A stretch of DNA of 64,000 nucleotides from an uncultured Flavobacteriales bacterium (GTDB lineage: Bacteria > Bacteroidota > Bacteroidia > Flavobacteriales_G > Salibacteraceae). Both the position numbers and the translations under genes were made by a program. The notes under the pieces were generated by a model that saw nothing but the letters and a program-made list of their open reading frames with translations, was not told the origin of the DNA and searched no databases. Numbering within the stretch: position 1 is the stretch's first letter; each line of letters begins with the position of its first letter. The stretch covers positions 1-64,000 of the forward strand of contig CAJXZP010000008.1 of NCBI GenBank assembly GCA_913062955.1. Direction: 5' to 3'. Of the stretch, positions 52,936-63,700 are shown one piece after another.

Positions 52936-53078
52936 AAAAAATCTAATTTATATTTCTTGCCTTGAGCTGTTACAAATTTATACGCCCCGCTTGGATTAAA
53001 CAAGTTTTAACCTTGCGTTGTGCAAAGCATTTTCAACAAAAATTAATCTCAGAATAAAGAATCAATATTTTTGTCCAC

Positions 53079-54803
53079 ATGAAATTATCCATACCAATTT
53101 TCATATTTGTAATTCTTTCTATTACAATACAAAAGGCATCCGCTCAATCAGATTCCCTTCCATCCTTTGGAGCACCACTTCCTATCCCTATGTTCCTTGC
53201 CGGAAACTTTGCCGAACTACGTGGGGGACATTTTCATGGCGGAATTGATATTAAAACAAATCAAACCGAGGGAATCCCCGTGTTAGCGGCTGAAGACGGC
53301 TATATTTCTAGGGTAAAGATTTCATTAGGTGGGTATGGGAATGCCCTTTATATCACGCATCCAAATGGGTACACCACGGCATATGGCCACCTACAAAGAT
53401 TCAATAGAGAGATCCATAAATTTGTTTTGGAACAACAGTATTCCCAAAAGAAATTTACCATTGAGCGTTTTTTCACCGCTTCACAAATACCTGTAAAAAA
53501 AGGAGATACTATTGCCCTTTCCGGGAATTCGGGAGGGTCGGGAGGACCACATCTTCATTTTGAAATTAGGAAAACCATTGGTTCCGTTCCTCAAAACCCG
53601 CTATTATTTGGATTTGATATACAAGATACTATTACTCCCACACTAAAAAACATTGGGATTTATCCCATGAACGACACTAGTTTCATTAATGGCCAAAATG
53701 AACCCTTAATACTCCCCTTAGTAAAAAGAGGAAATTCCTACACCATTTCGAGCAAAAAGCAATTCAAGGCGAGAGGCGTGTTAGGTTTTGGGATAGAAGC
53801 TATTGACAAGCTCAACGGATCGCATAATGTTTGCGGAGTATATAACATTTCTCTATCGGCCGATTCTCATCTTATTTACTCCCACCAAATGGACGAAGTG
53901 CGATTTGAAAACTCTCGATTTATTCAAACTCATGTAGATTTTCATGAAGCAAAGAAGAATAGGCGAAAAATTCAAAAGAGTTTTTTAACCACCTATAACA
54001 ATCTACGGATTTACAAAAACGTAAAAAACAGAGGTTTGGTTTACTTTTCTAAATACGGTCATGCGTTAGATTATTCCATAATAGATGCCTATGGCAATAA
54101 ATCAACGGTTGGATTTCAAATTGGATTTGACAGTCTATCCTACCCAATAAAGCAGGAGACAGACACATTTTCGTTATTTACCTACAAACAAAATGGATAC
54201 TACGAATCAGATGAGCTCAAGGTAAACATACCGAAATACAGTTTGTACGAAAACTTGAAATTCAAAACCTCCAGTACGGACACCCTTAAAAACGGGGTAT
54301 CGAGAGTTCATTATATCCAGGATTTATATACCCCTTTGCAAAAGAAAATGACGGTAACCATAAAAACGAAGGAGGCCACCCAGGCGGAAGGCAATAAATT
54401 TTTCGCTGTTTCTTTGACCAAGGAATTAAGAACCCTTGCTCCAGAGGGTGGATTATTTAATAACGGATGGATCAGTTTCAGAACAAGAAGCATGGGTCCT
54501 TACACCATTTTGGAAGACACGGTTCCGCCCGTAATAAAACCCGTCAACTTTTCAAAAAGCATGACAAACATTCATGAATTGAGTCAATTAAAATGGAAGG
54601 CACAGGATACTATGAGCGGAGTAAAAACATATGAAGCGTTTATTGATGGCGAATGGCACCTACTGGAATACGATTACAAAACAAATTTGGTTTGGATAAA
54701 TTTAGATCACCATTTACCCGAACCAGGAGAACATTTACTAGAGGTGAAAATTGGTGATTCTGTTAACAATTTTAAAACCTTTTCTTTCAATTTTATTTGG
54801 TAA
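53079..54803 (+). CDS. M23-family peptidoglycan endopeptidase-like protein
   Basis: Signal peptide; GGHFHGGIDIKTNQTEGIPVLAAEDGYISRVKIS, GYTTAYGHLQRF, GGSGGPHLHFEIR. Confidence 0.93.
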   Translation: MKLSIPIFIFVILSITIQKASAQSDSLPSFGAPLPIPMFLAGNFAELRGGHFHGGIDIKTNQTEGIPVLAAEDGYISRVKISLGGYGNALYITHPNGYTTAYGHLQRFNREIHKFVLEQQYSQKKFTIERFFTASQIPVKKGDTIALSGNSGGSGGPHLHFEIRKTIGSVPQNPLLFGFDIQDTITPTLKNIGIYPMNDTSFINGQNEPLILPLVKRGNSYTISSKKQFKARGVLGFGIEAIDKLNGSHNVCGVYNISLSADSHLIYSHQMDEVRFENSRFIQTHVDFHEAKKNRRKIQKSFLTTYNNLRIYKNVKNRGLVYFSKYGHALDYSIIDAYGNKSTVGFQIGFDSLSYPIKQETDTFSLFTYKQNGYYESDELKVNIPKYSLYENLKFKTSSTDTLKNGVSRVHYIQDLYTPLQKKMTVTIKTKEATQAEGNKFFAVSLTKELRTLAPEGGLFNNGWISFRTRSMGPYTILEDTVPPVIKPVNFSKSMTNIHELSQLKWKAQDTMSGVKTYEAFIDGEWHLLEYDYKTNLVWINLDHHLPEPGEHLLEVKIGDSVNNFKTFSFNFIW

Positions 54804-54857
54804 TTTCACCGCATTCAATTTGGGCACATTATTCGAGTGTGACATTAGAACAACCGT

Positions 54858-55496
54858 ATGAAGAAATCGTTACTATTCTTACTTTTTATAGCAATAATCA
54901 ATTCCGTTTCATTTGCCCAAGATGAAGTTCCTGATCGAGATATCATTCAATTTTCAGGGGTTATTCTAGATGGGGATAGTTTACAACCGGTACCTTTCAC
55001 CTCTATTATTGTATTACAAAGACATTCGGGTACGACAGCTGATGCCAACGGTATTTTTTCGTTTGCCGCCCAAACGGGGGATTCGATTAAGTTTACCAGT
55101 GTTGGATTTAAAGAGGCCTATTTTGTGATACCGGATACGTTAAATACCAAAAAGTACTCCTTAATTCAGTTAATGTCTACGGACACCATGCTATTACGTA
55201 CGCACATGGTATATCCTTGGCCAAGTAGAGAACAGTTTAAAGAAGAATTTTTAAATACTCGGATTCCTACGGATGATTTGGATAGAGCAAATGCAAATCT
55301 AGCCCAAGCAGAAATGAGAGAGCGCATGCAAAACATGCCTGGATCGGGTAGTGAAAATTTCAAATATGAAAACTACCAACGTGCCCAGCAATCCTATTAC
55401 AATGGGCAATACCCTTCTTGGAGTATATTGAACCCCATTGCCTGGGCTCAGTTTATTAAAGCTTGGGACAACGGAGATTTCAAGAAAAAGGATTAA
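54858..55496 (+). CDS. CarboxypepD_reg-like domain secreted protein
   Basis: Signal peptide; FSGVILDGDSLQPVPFTSIIVLQRHSGTTADANGIFSFAAQTGDSIKFTSVGFKE. Confidence 0.8.
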   Translation: MKKSLLFLLFIAIINSVSFAQDEVPDRDIIQFSGVILDGDSLQPVPFTSIIVLQRHSGTTADANGIFSFAAQTGDSIKFTSVGFKEAYFVIPDTLNTKKYSLIQLMSTDTMLLRTHMVYPWPSREQFKEEFLNTRIPTDDLDRANANLAQAEMRERMQNMPGSGSENFKYENYQRAQQSYYNGQYPSWSILNPIAWAQFIKAWDNGDFKKKD

Positions 55497-55561
55497 ATAT
55501 TATTGCTCAGCAATAAATTAAAAGGTAATTAGTTTATCGAGTAATTAAATCTACCAGTCAC

Positions 55562-58081
55562 TTGAATTTTAAAGTTTCCATCGTTTTTATTGGTTTGATA
55601 TTTGGCCTAGTCTCCTTCGCATTCGCACAGGAACCACACGCAAAAATATCTGGACAAGTCGTTTCCGATCAAAATGTACCGCTCCCCGGAGCCTATATTT
55701 TCGTGGACGATTTTCAACACGGAACGGTCACCGATTCCACCGGGCGCTATTCCCAAACCGTTACGGCCAACAAAGAGTTTAAACTCATTATCGTTTTTAT
55801 TGGATACGATACGAGTTATGCCAAATACACCTTAAAGCCGGGTAAAGAACTGGTAGTGAATTTTGAATTGAACTTTAATTCTCAAAAAATGAAAGCCCTT
55901 GTTATTAAGGGGGGCCGTAAACGAGAAACTGGCCTTACGCCACTTTCGGTAAAGGATGTCACCCAAGTTGCTGGACCAGGATCTGGAATTGAACGCACAT
56001 TAATATTCCAAGGGTCTGGAGTTTCCAGTAGAAATGAAATGAGTTCGCAATACAGTGTACGTGGTGGGAATTTTGATGAGAATTTAATCTATGTAAATGG
56101 CATCCAAATATACCGACCATTTTTGGTCCGGTCGGGGCGACAAGAAGGTTTGAGTTTTGTTAATCCTCATATGGTAGAAAACGTAAACTTTTCTTCGGGT
56201 GGATTTGAATCTAAATATGGGGATAAAATGTCGAGCGTTTTGGATGTCACCTATAAGGAACCTGAAAAATTTTCGGGTTTTGTGGAAGCCAGTTTTTTAG
56301 GTGCACAAATAGCTATTGAACAAGCATCGGACGACAAACGTTTTACCCAAATTCATGGATTTCGATACCGAACCAACCAATACTTACTAAAAGGGTTGGA
56401 TACACAGGGAGAATATCAACCAGAGTTTATTGACTACCAAGGGTATTTTACGTACGACATTTCAGACCGGATAGAACTAGGCGCATTAGCATCTTTCTCT
56501 CGAAACAAATACCGATTTGTGCCTGATACCCGAGTTACAGAATTTGGAACTTTCCAAGAAGCCTTACAGCTTACTGTTTTTTATGATGGTCAAGAAATTG
56601 ACCAATATCAAACCTCTTTGGGAGCATTAACTTTAACTGCTTTACCTAATGATAGTCTGGTATTAAAATTTGGCGCATCCTTAAACAACAGTAATGAGTC
56701 GGAAACCTTTGATATAGAAGGAGCCTATAGGTTGGATGAATTGGATAAAGATTTAGGATCCGATAATTTCGGTCAAGTCGCATTCAATAGAGGCGTTGGA
56801 GGGTTTATCAATCATGCTAGAAATTTTTATGTCGCTACCCTTGCCTCCCTTACCCACGATGGAAAGCATTACGGAAAAAATGCGGATATTTCCTGGGGTA
56901 TTCGGGGAAATTACGAATGGATTGATGATAAATACGAAGAGTGGGAACTTATTGATTCTACGGGATACTCCACCCCCCAGACCCCATCAGATCAAATCGT
57001 ATTGAACCAATCTTATGCCAGTACTAATAAACTAAGCTGGTACCGTTTTAACGGTTATGGGCAATGGAACAGAACCTTTGATTTAGACTCCAATTTACTG
57101 AATGTAAACCTTGGTGCCCGATTCAATTACTTTAGTTATACGAACCAATGGGTAGGCGGACCCCGATTTTTAGTATCCTACACACCCAATTGGACAAAGC
57201 ACTACACGTTTAAAGCCGCTTGGGGTTATTACCATCAACCTCCATCATTTAGGGAAATGCGAAATGTAGCGGGAATAATCAATCCTGAAATTAAAGCACA
57301 AACAGCCATTCATTATGTTTTAGGCCTAGAGCATGACTTTTTGATGTGGGAGCGCCCATTCAAAGTTTCTGCAGAAATATATTATAAAGACCTTAAAAAC
57401 TTAGTTCCGTACGAAGTGGATAATGTAAGAATTAGATATTACGGTACCAATAACTCTAACGGCTATGCCACTGGGATTGATTTCAAAATAAATGGTGAGT
57501 TTGTAAAAGGAGTACAATCTTGGGCAAGTCTTAGTTTTATGACCACCCAGGAAGACTTAACAGATGATTTCTATTACAAACATTACGATGCTAATGGAGA
57601 CCAGGTACAACCTGGAGATCCATTTAACCCCGTTGCAACTACAGAGAGGATTGAACCAGGAAATATTCCAAGGCCTACCGATCAGCGGGTAAACTTCGCC
57701 ATTTTCTTTCAAGATTACCTACCCAATAACCCTACATTCAAAACCAACATCACTATTTATCTAGCTTCGGGATTACCATTTGGCCCACCAAGTTACGAAC
57801 GCTACGATGATGTATTTAGAATGCCACCCTACCGTAGAGTAGATATTGGGTTTTCGAAAGAGCTACTTCAAAACAAGTTTGAGAAACGTAATAAATTAGG
57901 AAAGAGTAACGGTTTTAAAACTTTAAAAAGTATGTGGCTAGCCTTAGAAGTATTTAACGTTTTGGGGGTTCAAAATACCATTTCTTATAACTGGGTACAT
58001 GATATTTCTAATCGATACTATGCCGTACCTAATCACCTTACTCCACGTCAAGTCAATTTGAAATTACAATTGAAATTCTAA
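55562..58081 (+). CDS. TonB-dependent receptor with CarboxypepD_reg-like domain
   Basis: ISGQVVSDQNVPLPGAYIFVDDFQHGTVTDSTGRYS, plug SSQYSVRGGNFDENLIYVNGIQIYRP, long beta-barrel; TTG start. Confidence 0.92.
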   Translation: MNFKVSIVFIGLIFGLVSFAFAQEPHAKISGQVVSDQNVPLPGAYIFVDDFQHGTVTDSTGRYSQTVTANKEFKLIIVFIGYDTSYAKYTLKPGKELVVNFELNFNSQKMKALVIKGGRKRETGLTPLSVKDVTQVAGPGSGIERTLIFQGSGVSSRNEMSSQYSVRGGNFDENLIYVNGIQIYRPFLVRSGRQEGLSFVNPHMVENVNFSSGGFESKYGDKMSSVLDVTYKEPEKFSGFVEASFLGAQIAIEQASDDKRFTQIHGFRYRTNQYLLKGLDTQGEYQPEFIDYQGYFTYDISDRIELGALASFSRNKYRFVPDTRVTEFGTFQEALQLTVFYDGQEIDQYQTSLGALTLTALPNDSLVLKFGASLNNSNESETFDIEGAYRLDELDKDLGSDNFGQVAFNRGVGGFINHARNFYVATLASLTHDGKHYGKNADISWGIRGNYEWIDDKYEEWELIDSTGYSTPQTPSDQIVLNQSYASTNKLSWYRFNGYGQWNRTFDLDSNLLNVNLGARFNYFSYTNQWVGGPRFLVSYTPNWTKHYTFKAAWGYYHQPPSFREMRNVAGIINPEIKAQTAIHYVLGLEHDFLMWERPFKVSAEIYYKDLKNLVPYEVDNVRIRYYGTNNSNGYATGIDFKINGEFVKGVQSWASLSFMTTQEDLTDDFYYKHYDANGDQVQPGDPFNPVATTERIEPGNIPRPTDQRVNFAIFFQDYLPNNPTFKTNITIYLASGLPFGPPSYERYDDVFRMPPYRRVDIGFSKELLQNKFEKRNKLGKSNGFKTLKSMWLALEVFNVLGVQNTISYNWVHDISNRYYAVPNHLTPRQVNLKLQLKF

Positions 58082-58902
58082 AATATCATTCGCATTGCGA
58101 GACCATTCAATTGAGGATGTATTTTTAGATCTACCCCAGAATTATCTTTTTTAAAGTGCATTACGGGAACAAAATATCCGATTAATGCCCCCACAGAATA
58201 TCCCACCAGAACATCGGTAATAAAGTGTTCTCCTGCATCCACCTTGGCCCATCCGGTAACTGCGGGAAGAACTATAGCTCCTGTCCACACGAGTGGCTTC
58301 CACTTACTATGGGGATGTGTATCTGAAAAAACTTTTGCCGCAAAGAAACCAATCCCAGCGGTGGCGGCCGTGCTTTGCGAAAAGAAGGAAAATCGAGCGT
58401 CTAACTCCTGCTTTCTATCCATTGAAACCATTGCATTATAAACGTATGGACGGGTTCTTAAAACAGTCGTTTTTGTTACAGAGGCGACTCCATAGGTGAC
58501 CATTAAAACTTCCATCCCCATAACCCCCATGATGACCCATTGCCTACGAATGGATTTATTTGCCAATAACGTAAGGGAAGCTAGCCCTGTACCCAAAAGA
58601 ACACCTTCGCTAAGTGTATTGGAAGATTCTGAATAATTGAAAATCGTTTTTCTATCCAAGGAATTTACATCCTGGGGATTCAATTGATTCACCTCATCCC
58701 TAGTAAAAGGAGAAACGTTGGTCGAAACCATTTGGCCAACGGTTAGCGTCAAAGCCCCAAAACCGACCAAGGAATAATCCACATTACTCGTTAACTCGTA
58801 AGGGAATTGTGCAATTACCGAAAATTGGAGCATAAAAAAAAGCAATACACTTCCGGCTTTCACCTTCCATGTATTGCTTTTACATTTCATTTTAGAAAAC
58901 AA
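58078..58902 (-). CDS. PAP2-family phosphatase
   Basis: TTVLRTRPYVYNA, SFFSQSTAATAGIGFF, KVDAGEHFITDVLVGYSVGALIG (variant KxxxxxxRP / SxST / SRxxxxxHxxxD motifs). Confidence 0.75.
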   Translation of the reverse strand: MFSKMKCKSNTWKVKAGSVLLFFMLQFSVIAQFPYELTSNVDYSLVGFGALTLTVGQMVSTNVSPFTRDEVNQLNPQDVNSLDRKTIFNYSESSNTLSEGVLLGTGLASLTLLANKSIRRQWVIMGVMGMEVLMVTYGVASVTKTTVLRTRPYVYNAMVSMDRKQELDARFSFFSQSTAATAGIGFFAAKVFSDTHPHSKWKPLVWTGAIVLPAVTGWAKVDAGEHFITDVLVGYSVGALIGYFVPVMHFKKDNSGVDLKIHPQLNGLAMRMIF

Positions 58903-58903
58903 T

Positions 58904-60145
58904 CTAAGCTACGCGTAACTTACTCATTCCCGATTTTTCAAAATGCTCGGTAGCATATGCTAAATCAATAACCAGTTCACTCATTTTGTTTTCCGCTGCT
59001 TCGCTAGGTGTTTCATACATAGCATCTAACATAATGGCTTCACAAATGGCTCTTAATCCACGTGCTCCTAACTTAAATTCGTTAGCTCTTTCTACAATAA
59101 AGTGAAGTACCTCTTCGGTAACAGTCAACTTAATCCCTTCCATTTCAAATAGCTTGGTATATTGTTTTATCAAGCTATTTTTTGGTTCGGTTAAAATATT
59201 TGTCAGCGCTTCTTTATCTAACGGATTCAAATGCGTTAAAACAGGGAAACGACCAATCAATTCTGGAATTAATCCAAAAGATCTTAAATCAGATGGCGCA
59301 ATGTATTGCAACAGATTTTCTTCATCCACCTTCTCCAATTTATTCGTGGTATACCCCATCGGTTGCTTATTAATTCTACGGCTAATTTGGGTTTCGATAC
59401 CATCGAAAGCTCCCCCACAGATAAACAAGATATTTTTGGTATTTACCTCCACCAGTTTTTGTTCCGGATGTTTTCTACCGCCATAAGGAGGTACACCAAT
59501 TACGGTTCCTTCCAATAGTTTCAATAACCCTTGTTGCACACCTTCACCTGATACATCTCTGGTGATAGAAGCATTATCGCCTTTACGGGCAATTTTATCG
59601 ATCTCATCAATAAAGATGATTCCTCTTTCTGCTAATTCCGGATTGTAATCTGCGGCTTGAAGTAAACGCGCCAAAATAGATTCTACATCCTCTCCAACAT
59701 ACCCTGCTTCGGTAAGCACGGTAGCATCTGCAATAGCAAAAGGAACATTCAACACCTTGGCAATAGTTTTAGCCAATAATGTTTTTCCCGTACCGGTACG
59801 ACCGACCATGATCACGTTAGATTTTTCAATCTCCACATCATCATCAGTAACCACTTGGGTTAAACGTTTAAAGTGATTGTAAACGGCAACGGCCAGTACT
59901 TTTTTGGCGTCATCTTGCCCAATAACGTACTCATTTAATTTGTCATTCAACTCTTTCGGTTTGTATAAAGACAGAGCCGATTGCAAAGTATCCCGAAGTT
60001 TATGTTGTGAGTCATCCTCCACAATTTTCATTGCTTGCTCCACACAACTATCACAAATGTGACCGGTAGTTCCGCCAATTAGCATTCCTACTTCATTCTT
60101 TTGTTTCCCACAAAACGAACACTTAACTGGTTTTTCGCTTTTCAT
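58904..60145 (-). CDS. clpX: ATP-dependent Clp protease ATP-binding subunit ClpX
   Basis: CSFCGKQKNEVGMLIGGTTGHICDSC zinc finger, [41 protein letters not shown]. Confidence 0.98.
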   Translation of the reverse strand: MKSEKPVKCSFCGKQKNEVGMLIGGTTGHICDSCVEQAMKIVEDDSQHKLRDTLQSALSLYKPKELNDKLNEYVIGQDDAKKVLAVAVYNHFKRLTQVVTDDDVEIEKSNVIMVGRTGTGKTLLAKTIAKVLNVPFAIADATVLTEAGYVGEDVESILARLLQAADYNPELAERGIIFIDEIDKIARKGDNASITRDVSGEGVQQGLLKLLEGTVIGVPPYGGRKHPEQKLVEVNTKNILFICGGAFDGIETQISRRINKQPMGYTTNKLEKVDEENLLQYIAPSDLRSFGLIPELIGRFPVLTHLNPLDKEALTNILTEPKNSLIKQYTKLFEMEGIKLTVTEEVLHFIVERANEFKLGARGLRAICEAIMLDAMYETPSEAAENKMSELVIDLAYATEHFEKSGMSKLRVA

Positions 60146-60176
60146 GCTGGTAAAATTATAGATTTTGTCCGGAGAC

Positions 60177-60219
60177 AAAAAAAGAGACTGAAATTTGGGG
60201 AATCCCTCCTTTCAGTCTC
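60177..60219 (-). terminator. rho-independent terminator downstream of clpP
   Basis: GAGACTGAAA ... TTTCAGTCTC stem with nested GGGA/TCCC hairpin and U7 on the minus strand. Confidence 0.8.
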
Positions 60220-60242
60220 CAATTAAATTTAGTTATTGTTGT

Positions 60243-60905
60243 TTAGGCTTTTAACAAAACCTCATCAATCATTCCGTAATCTTTGGCTTCAGTAGAAGTC
60301 ATCCAATAATCACGATCTGAATCGGCCCATACCTTATCATATTCTTGACCTGAATGATCCGAAATGATGCTGTATAATTCCTTTTTCAATTTCGCAATTT
60401 CACGAGCTGTGATTTCAATATCAGATGCCTGACCTTGTGCGCCACCCATGGGTTGGTGAATCATTACTCTGGAATGTTTCAATGCCGAACGCTTTCCTTT
60501 GGCACCTGCCGCTAATAAAACAGCTGCCATAGAAGCCGCCATACCTGTACAGATAGTAGATACTTCGGGTTGGATGTATTGCATGGTATCGTAAATACCT
60601 AAACCGGCATACACTGATCCACCCGGACTATTGATATAAATATAAATATCCCGATTTGCATCGGCACTCTGCAAGAACAAAAGTTGTGCTTGAATAATGT
60701 TAGCTACGTAATCGTCTACGCCTGTACCTAGAAAAATAATTCGGTCCATCATTAAACGTGAAAACACATCTAATGCTTGCACATTCATTGTACGTTCTTC
60801 TAGGATATATGGAGTCATTGAAGACTCAATATAATGTTCCATTGCAATGGAACTAATGCCTTTATCTTTTGTTGCGAATTTTTTAAACTCTCTATAATCT
60901 GTCAT
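60243..60905 (-). CDS. clpP: ATP-dependent Clp protease proteolytic subunit
   Basis: SPGGSVYAGLGIYDTMQYI, CTGMAASMAAVLLAAG, HSRVMIHQPMGGAQGQ. Confidence 0.97.
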   Translation of the reverse strand: MTDYREFKKFATKDKGISSIAMEHYIESSMTPYILEERTMNVQALDVFSRLMMDRIIFLGTGVDDYVANIIQAQLLFLQSADANRDIYIYINSPGGSVYAGLGIYDTMQYIQPEVSTICTGMAASMAAVLLAAGAKGKRSALKHSRVMIHQPMGGAQGQASDIEITAREIAKLKKELYSIISDHSGQEYDKVWADSDRDYWMTSTEAKDYGMIDEVLLKA

Positions 60906-60908
60906 TGT

Positions 60909-62306
60909 TTATCCGAATAAGTTTGTTAGACTGCCCATAATACCTTTTTTAGGAGCTTCACCAGTTGCTAATTTAACGAAATCATCATAAGAAACCGATT
61001 TATCTTTCAGCTTTAACGTCTTTTTATAAAAAGTCATCATTTTAGCAAAATAAAGATCTTCGTATACCTTACGGTACTCTTCTTCATTTTTCATAACGTT
61101 CATCGCAGAATCTGTCAATAATTTATCGTCAGGATCAGGCATTCCGTATTGCGCAAATTGCGTCTTCAAACTTTCTTTGGTGTAGTTCATCAACTCATCT
61201 TGATCAATCGCTAAACTATATTTTTTAGTGATCTCACTTTCAATTAAGTTCCACTTCAAACCTTCAGCGTACCCTTCGTATGCGGTCTCCACATCTGCTT
61301 CATTTGCAAATTGTTGTTGGGTAGCCATGAATTCCTTCAAAAAAGAATCTGGTAATTTATGATCAAATTTCTTAGCGTATTCTATTTTGATATCCTTGTA
61401 TAATTGGATGTCTTCGTAACGAACAAAGATTTTCTCCAACTCTTGGGTAATCTTAGTATGAAATTCTTCGGTCGTTTTTACCGTATCTTTTCCATACAGT
61501 TTATCAAAAAGCTCTACATTCAAATCAGCTGGCTCCACATGGAAAATCTCTTCTACTACAAAAGAAAAACTTTCTGAAATCTCCATGACTTGTGTCATTC
61601 CAATGTTTAGCATTTTAGCCAAATCCTCATCTCCTTTAGCGACTGCTTTTGGATTCAAAATGATGTCCTTTCCTTTCGTCAATCCCATCAACTTCTTTTT
61701 CAATTTTGAATCTTCTACAAACTCTATTGAAATCGTTGATTTATGAGAAATACCACCTTCTTTAATTTCACCTGCTTCATTGAGCTCCGTGAACACCCCA
61801 TTCAGCATATCTTTTTCACCGGCTTTTTCGATGTTTGAGAATTTGCCATATTGTTTACGCACATCATCCGAATACTTTTCGATTAATTTTTCGTCCACTT
61901 TAATTTTGTGAGCCGTAAACTTATCTTTTTCCGATACTTCTACCGAAAGCTCTGGAGCAACGCCAATTCTATAGGTAAATGCGGCATCCTTCATGTTATT
62001 TACATCCAATACTAAAGACGGATCTGAAACAGGAATAGGCTGACCTAAAACGGGTATTTTATTTTCTTTAATATACCGATCAACTTGGGTCCCTAGAATT
62101 TGATTAATTTCTTGTCCAAGAAGTTGATTTCCATGCATTTTTCTAATCAGTCCCATTGGAACATGACCTTTTCTGAAGCCAGGCATATTTGCCTTTTTTT
62201 GGTGCATTTTCAATTTATTGGTCACTGTATTTGCGTAATCTAGCGCATCAATATTTACTGTTAAAACTCCAGTTAAATCTTCACTTATTTCGTGTGATAC
62301 TTTCAT
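60909..62306 (-). CDS. tig: trigger factor
   Basis: ANMPGFRKGHVPMGLIRKMHG ribosome-binding motif, PPIase-like middle region, upstream of clpP-clpX. Confidence 0.92.
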   Translation of the reverse strand: MKVSHEISEDLTGVLTVNIDALDYANTVTNKLKMHQKKANMPGFRKGHVPMGLIRKMHGNQLLGQEINQILGTQVDRYIKENKIPVLGQPIPVSDPSLVLDVNNMKDAAFTYRIGVAPELSVEVSEKDKFTAHKIKVDEKLIEKYSDDVRKQYGKFSNIEKAGEKDMLNGVFTELNEAGEIKEGGISHKSTISIEFVEDSKLKKKLMGLTKGKDIILNPKAVAKGDEDLAKMLNIGMTQVMEISESFSFVVEEIFHVEPADLNVELFDKLYGKDTVKTTEEFHTKITQELEKIFVRYEDIQLYKDIKIEYAKKFDHKLPDSFLKEFMATQQQFANEADVETAYEGYAEGLKWNLIESEITKKYSLAIDQDELMNYTKESLKTQFAQYGMPDPDDKLLTDSAMNVMKNEEEYRKVYEDLYFAKMMTFYKKTLKLKDKSVSYDDFVKLATGEAPKKGIMGSLTNLFG

Positions 62307-62525
62307 CTTTATTCTTTTTTTCTTTTAATCAATCACATATCGAACTTACGTCCATACTTGGTATTAATTCTTTTAGCCTTCGTATCAAATTCCATTTGGT
62401 AACGAGACATTTCTTGTAAAAATTAAGGCAACAAAAGTAAGATTTTATCTGGTACCATTTTTCATATATCACTTCTAAAATTTGGGTAAAATCCATAAGA
62501 ATGAAATGGTATACTGGCCTTTCTT

Positions 62526-62533
62526 TATTTTTG
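62526..62533 (+). promoter_or_regulatory. Bacteroidota -7-like element TATTTTTG upstream of the Crp/Fnr gene
   Basis: Matches TAnnTTTG 38 bp before the ATG. Confidence 0.35.
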
Positions 62534-62571
62534 TACTGTCAACAAATAAAAAACGTTACTTTTTATAACTC

Positions 62572-63210
62572 ATGGACGACATTAGAAAAATACTAGACCA
62601 AAAATTCCCTCAGTTTTTTGACTCTGAACTCAAGGACGATATTGCAGCTGTGGGCTCGATAAGAACCATCAACGAAGGATTTCATTTAATGGATGTGGGG
62701 CAATATGTAAAAAGCATCCCACTAATTGTGGCAGGAAAACTCAAGATATTTAGAGAAGACGAAGAGGCAAACGAATTGTTTTTGTATTACCTCCATAACA
62801 ATGAGGCCTGTGCCATCTCTTTAGTGTGTACCCTTAACGACCGGGTGAGTCAGGTCCGAGCGGTAGCGATGGAAGAAACCACTATTATTTCCATTCCAAT
62901 AGAGCATATGGACAAATTCATGATGACCTACCGTTCGTGGTATCAATTTGTGGTACGGACCTATGGAATGCGTTTGAATGAAATGTTACATACAATTGAC
63001 AGCATTGCTTTTAAGAAAATGGATGAACGATTATTGGCCTATTTAGAAAAATTGGCAGAAGTAAATGGTTCAACAATCATCCATGATACCCACCAAAATA
63101 TTGCCGTTGAATTAAACACCTCCCGGGAGGTGATTTCGCGTTTATTAAAACAAATGGAACGGAAGGGGTTCGTACAATTATCACGTAATCGTATTGAAGT
63201 TTTAACTTAG
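62572..63210 (+). CDS. Crp/Fnr-family transcriptional regulator
   Basis: Cyclic-nucleotide-binding-like N-domain; HTH 'HQNIAVELNTSREVISRLLKQMERKGFVQLSRNRIEVL'. Confidence 0.92.
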   Translation: MDDIRKILDQKFPQFFDSELKDDIAAVGSIRTINEGFHLMDVGQYVKSIPLIVAGKLKIFREDEEANELFLYYLHNNEACAISLVCTLNDRVSQVRAVAMEETTIISIPIEHMDKFMMTYRSWYQFVVRTYGMRLNEMLHTIDSIAFKKMDERLLAYLEKLAEVNGSTIIHDTHQNIAVELNTSREVISRLLKQMERKGFVQLSRNRIEVLT

Positions 63211-63226
63211 ACCAAGCGTCATGCCA

Positions 63227-63700
63227 TTACGGGTGAAGTTCTTTTAGAAACGCTTCTATTAAAGTGACATTCAAATCTGTGGATGTGAATATTTGCTTGT
63301 ACTGCAATTGACGGATCACTTTTCCAGATTCAAAATATAAAAGATGTGGAAAAAGAAGCGTGTCCTCTTTTTCCACATCGATATCTTCCAATTGCGTAAT
63401 AAACTTAATGTTTTCAGGGTTTGAATGTGTTAAATCACATACAAACTCCCTATCCGATCTTCTGCGTACTGAATTCATAGGAGCCACACACACAAACTCC
63501 AATCGGTCATTGGATTTCAAGGAACCAAAATAATCCGCTAACTCTGTAAAACATTTGGTACATGCAGGCTGTTTATACACCGCAACAAACCCCGTATACC
63601 CAGCCCATTCAAAATCTCTTAAACTTTGGCCAGTGACGGGCAAAGTGAAGGTTAAACAGCACACCCCAAAGATTAGTTTAGATAACAATTTTGTACACAT
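63227..63700 (-). CDS. hypothetical secreted protein, possibly thioredoxin-like
   Basis: Signal peptide, 'GFVAVYKQPACTKCFTELADYFGSL' with a CxxC. Confidence 0.5.
   Translation of the reverse strand: MCTKLLSKLIFGVCCLTFTLPVTGQSLRDFEWAGYTGFVAVYKQPACTKCFTELADYFGSLKSNDRLEFVCVAPMNSVRRRSDREFVCDLTHSNPENIKFITQLEDIDVEKEDTLLFPHLLYFESGKVIRQLQYKQIFTSTDLNVTLIEAFLKELHP

Noticed and set aside
58244-58499. Two overlapping plus-strand ORFs antisense to the PAP2 gene
   Set aside because: Shadow ORFs; the minus-strand PAP2-like CDS explains the region
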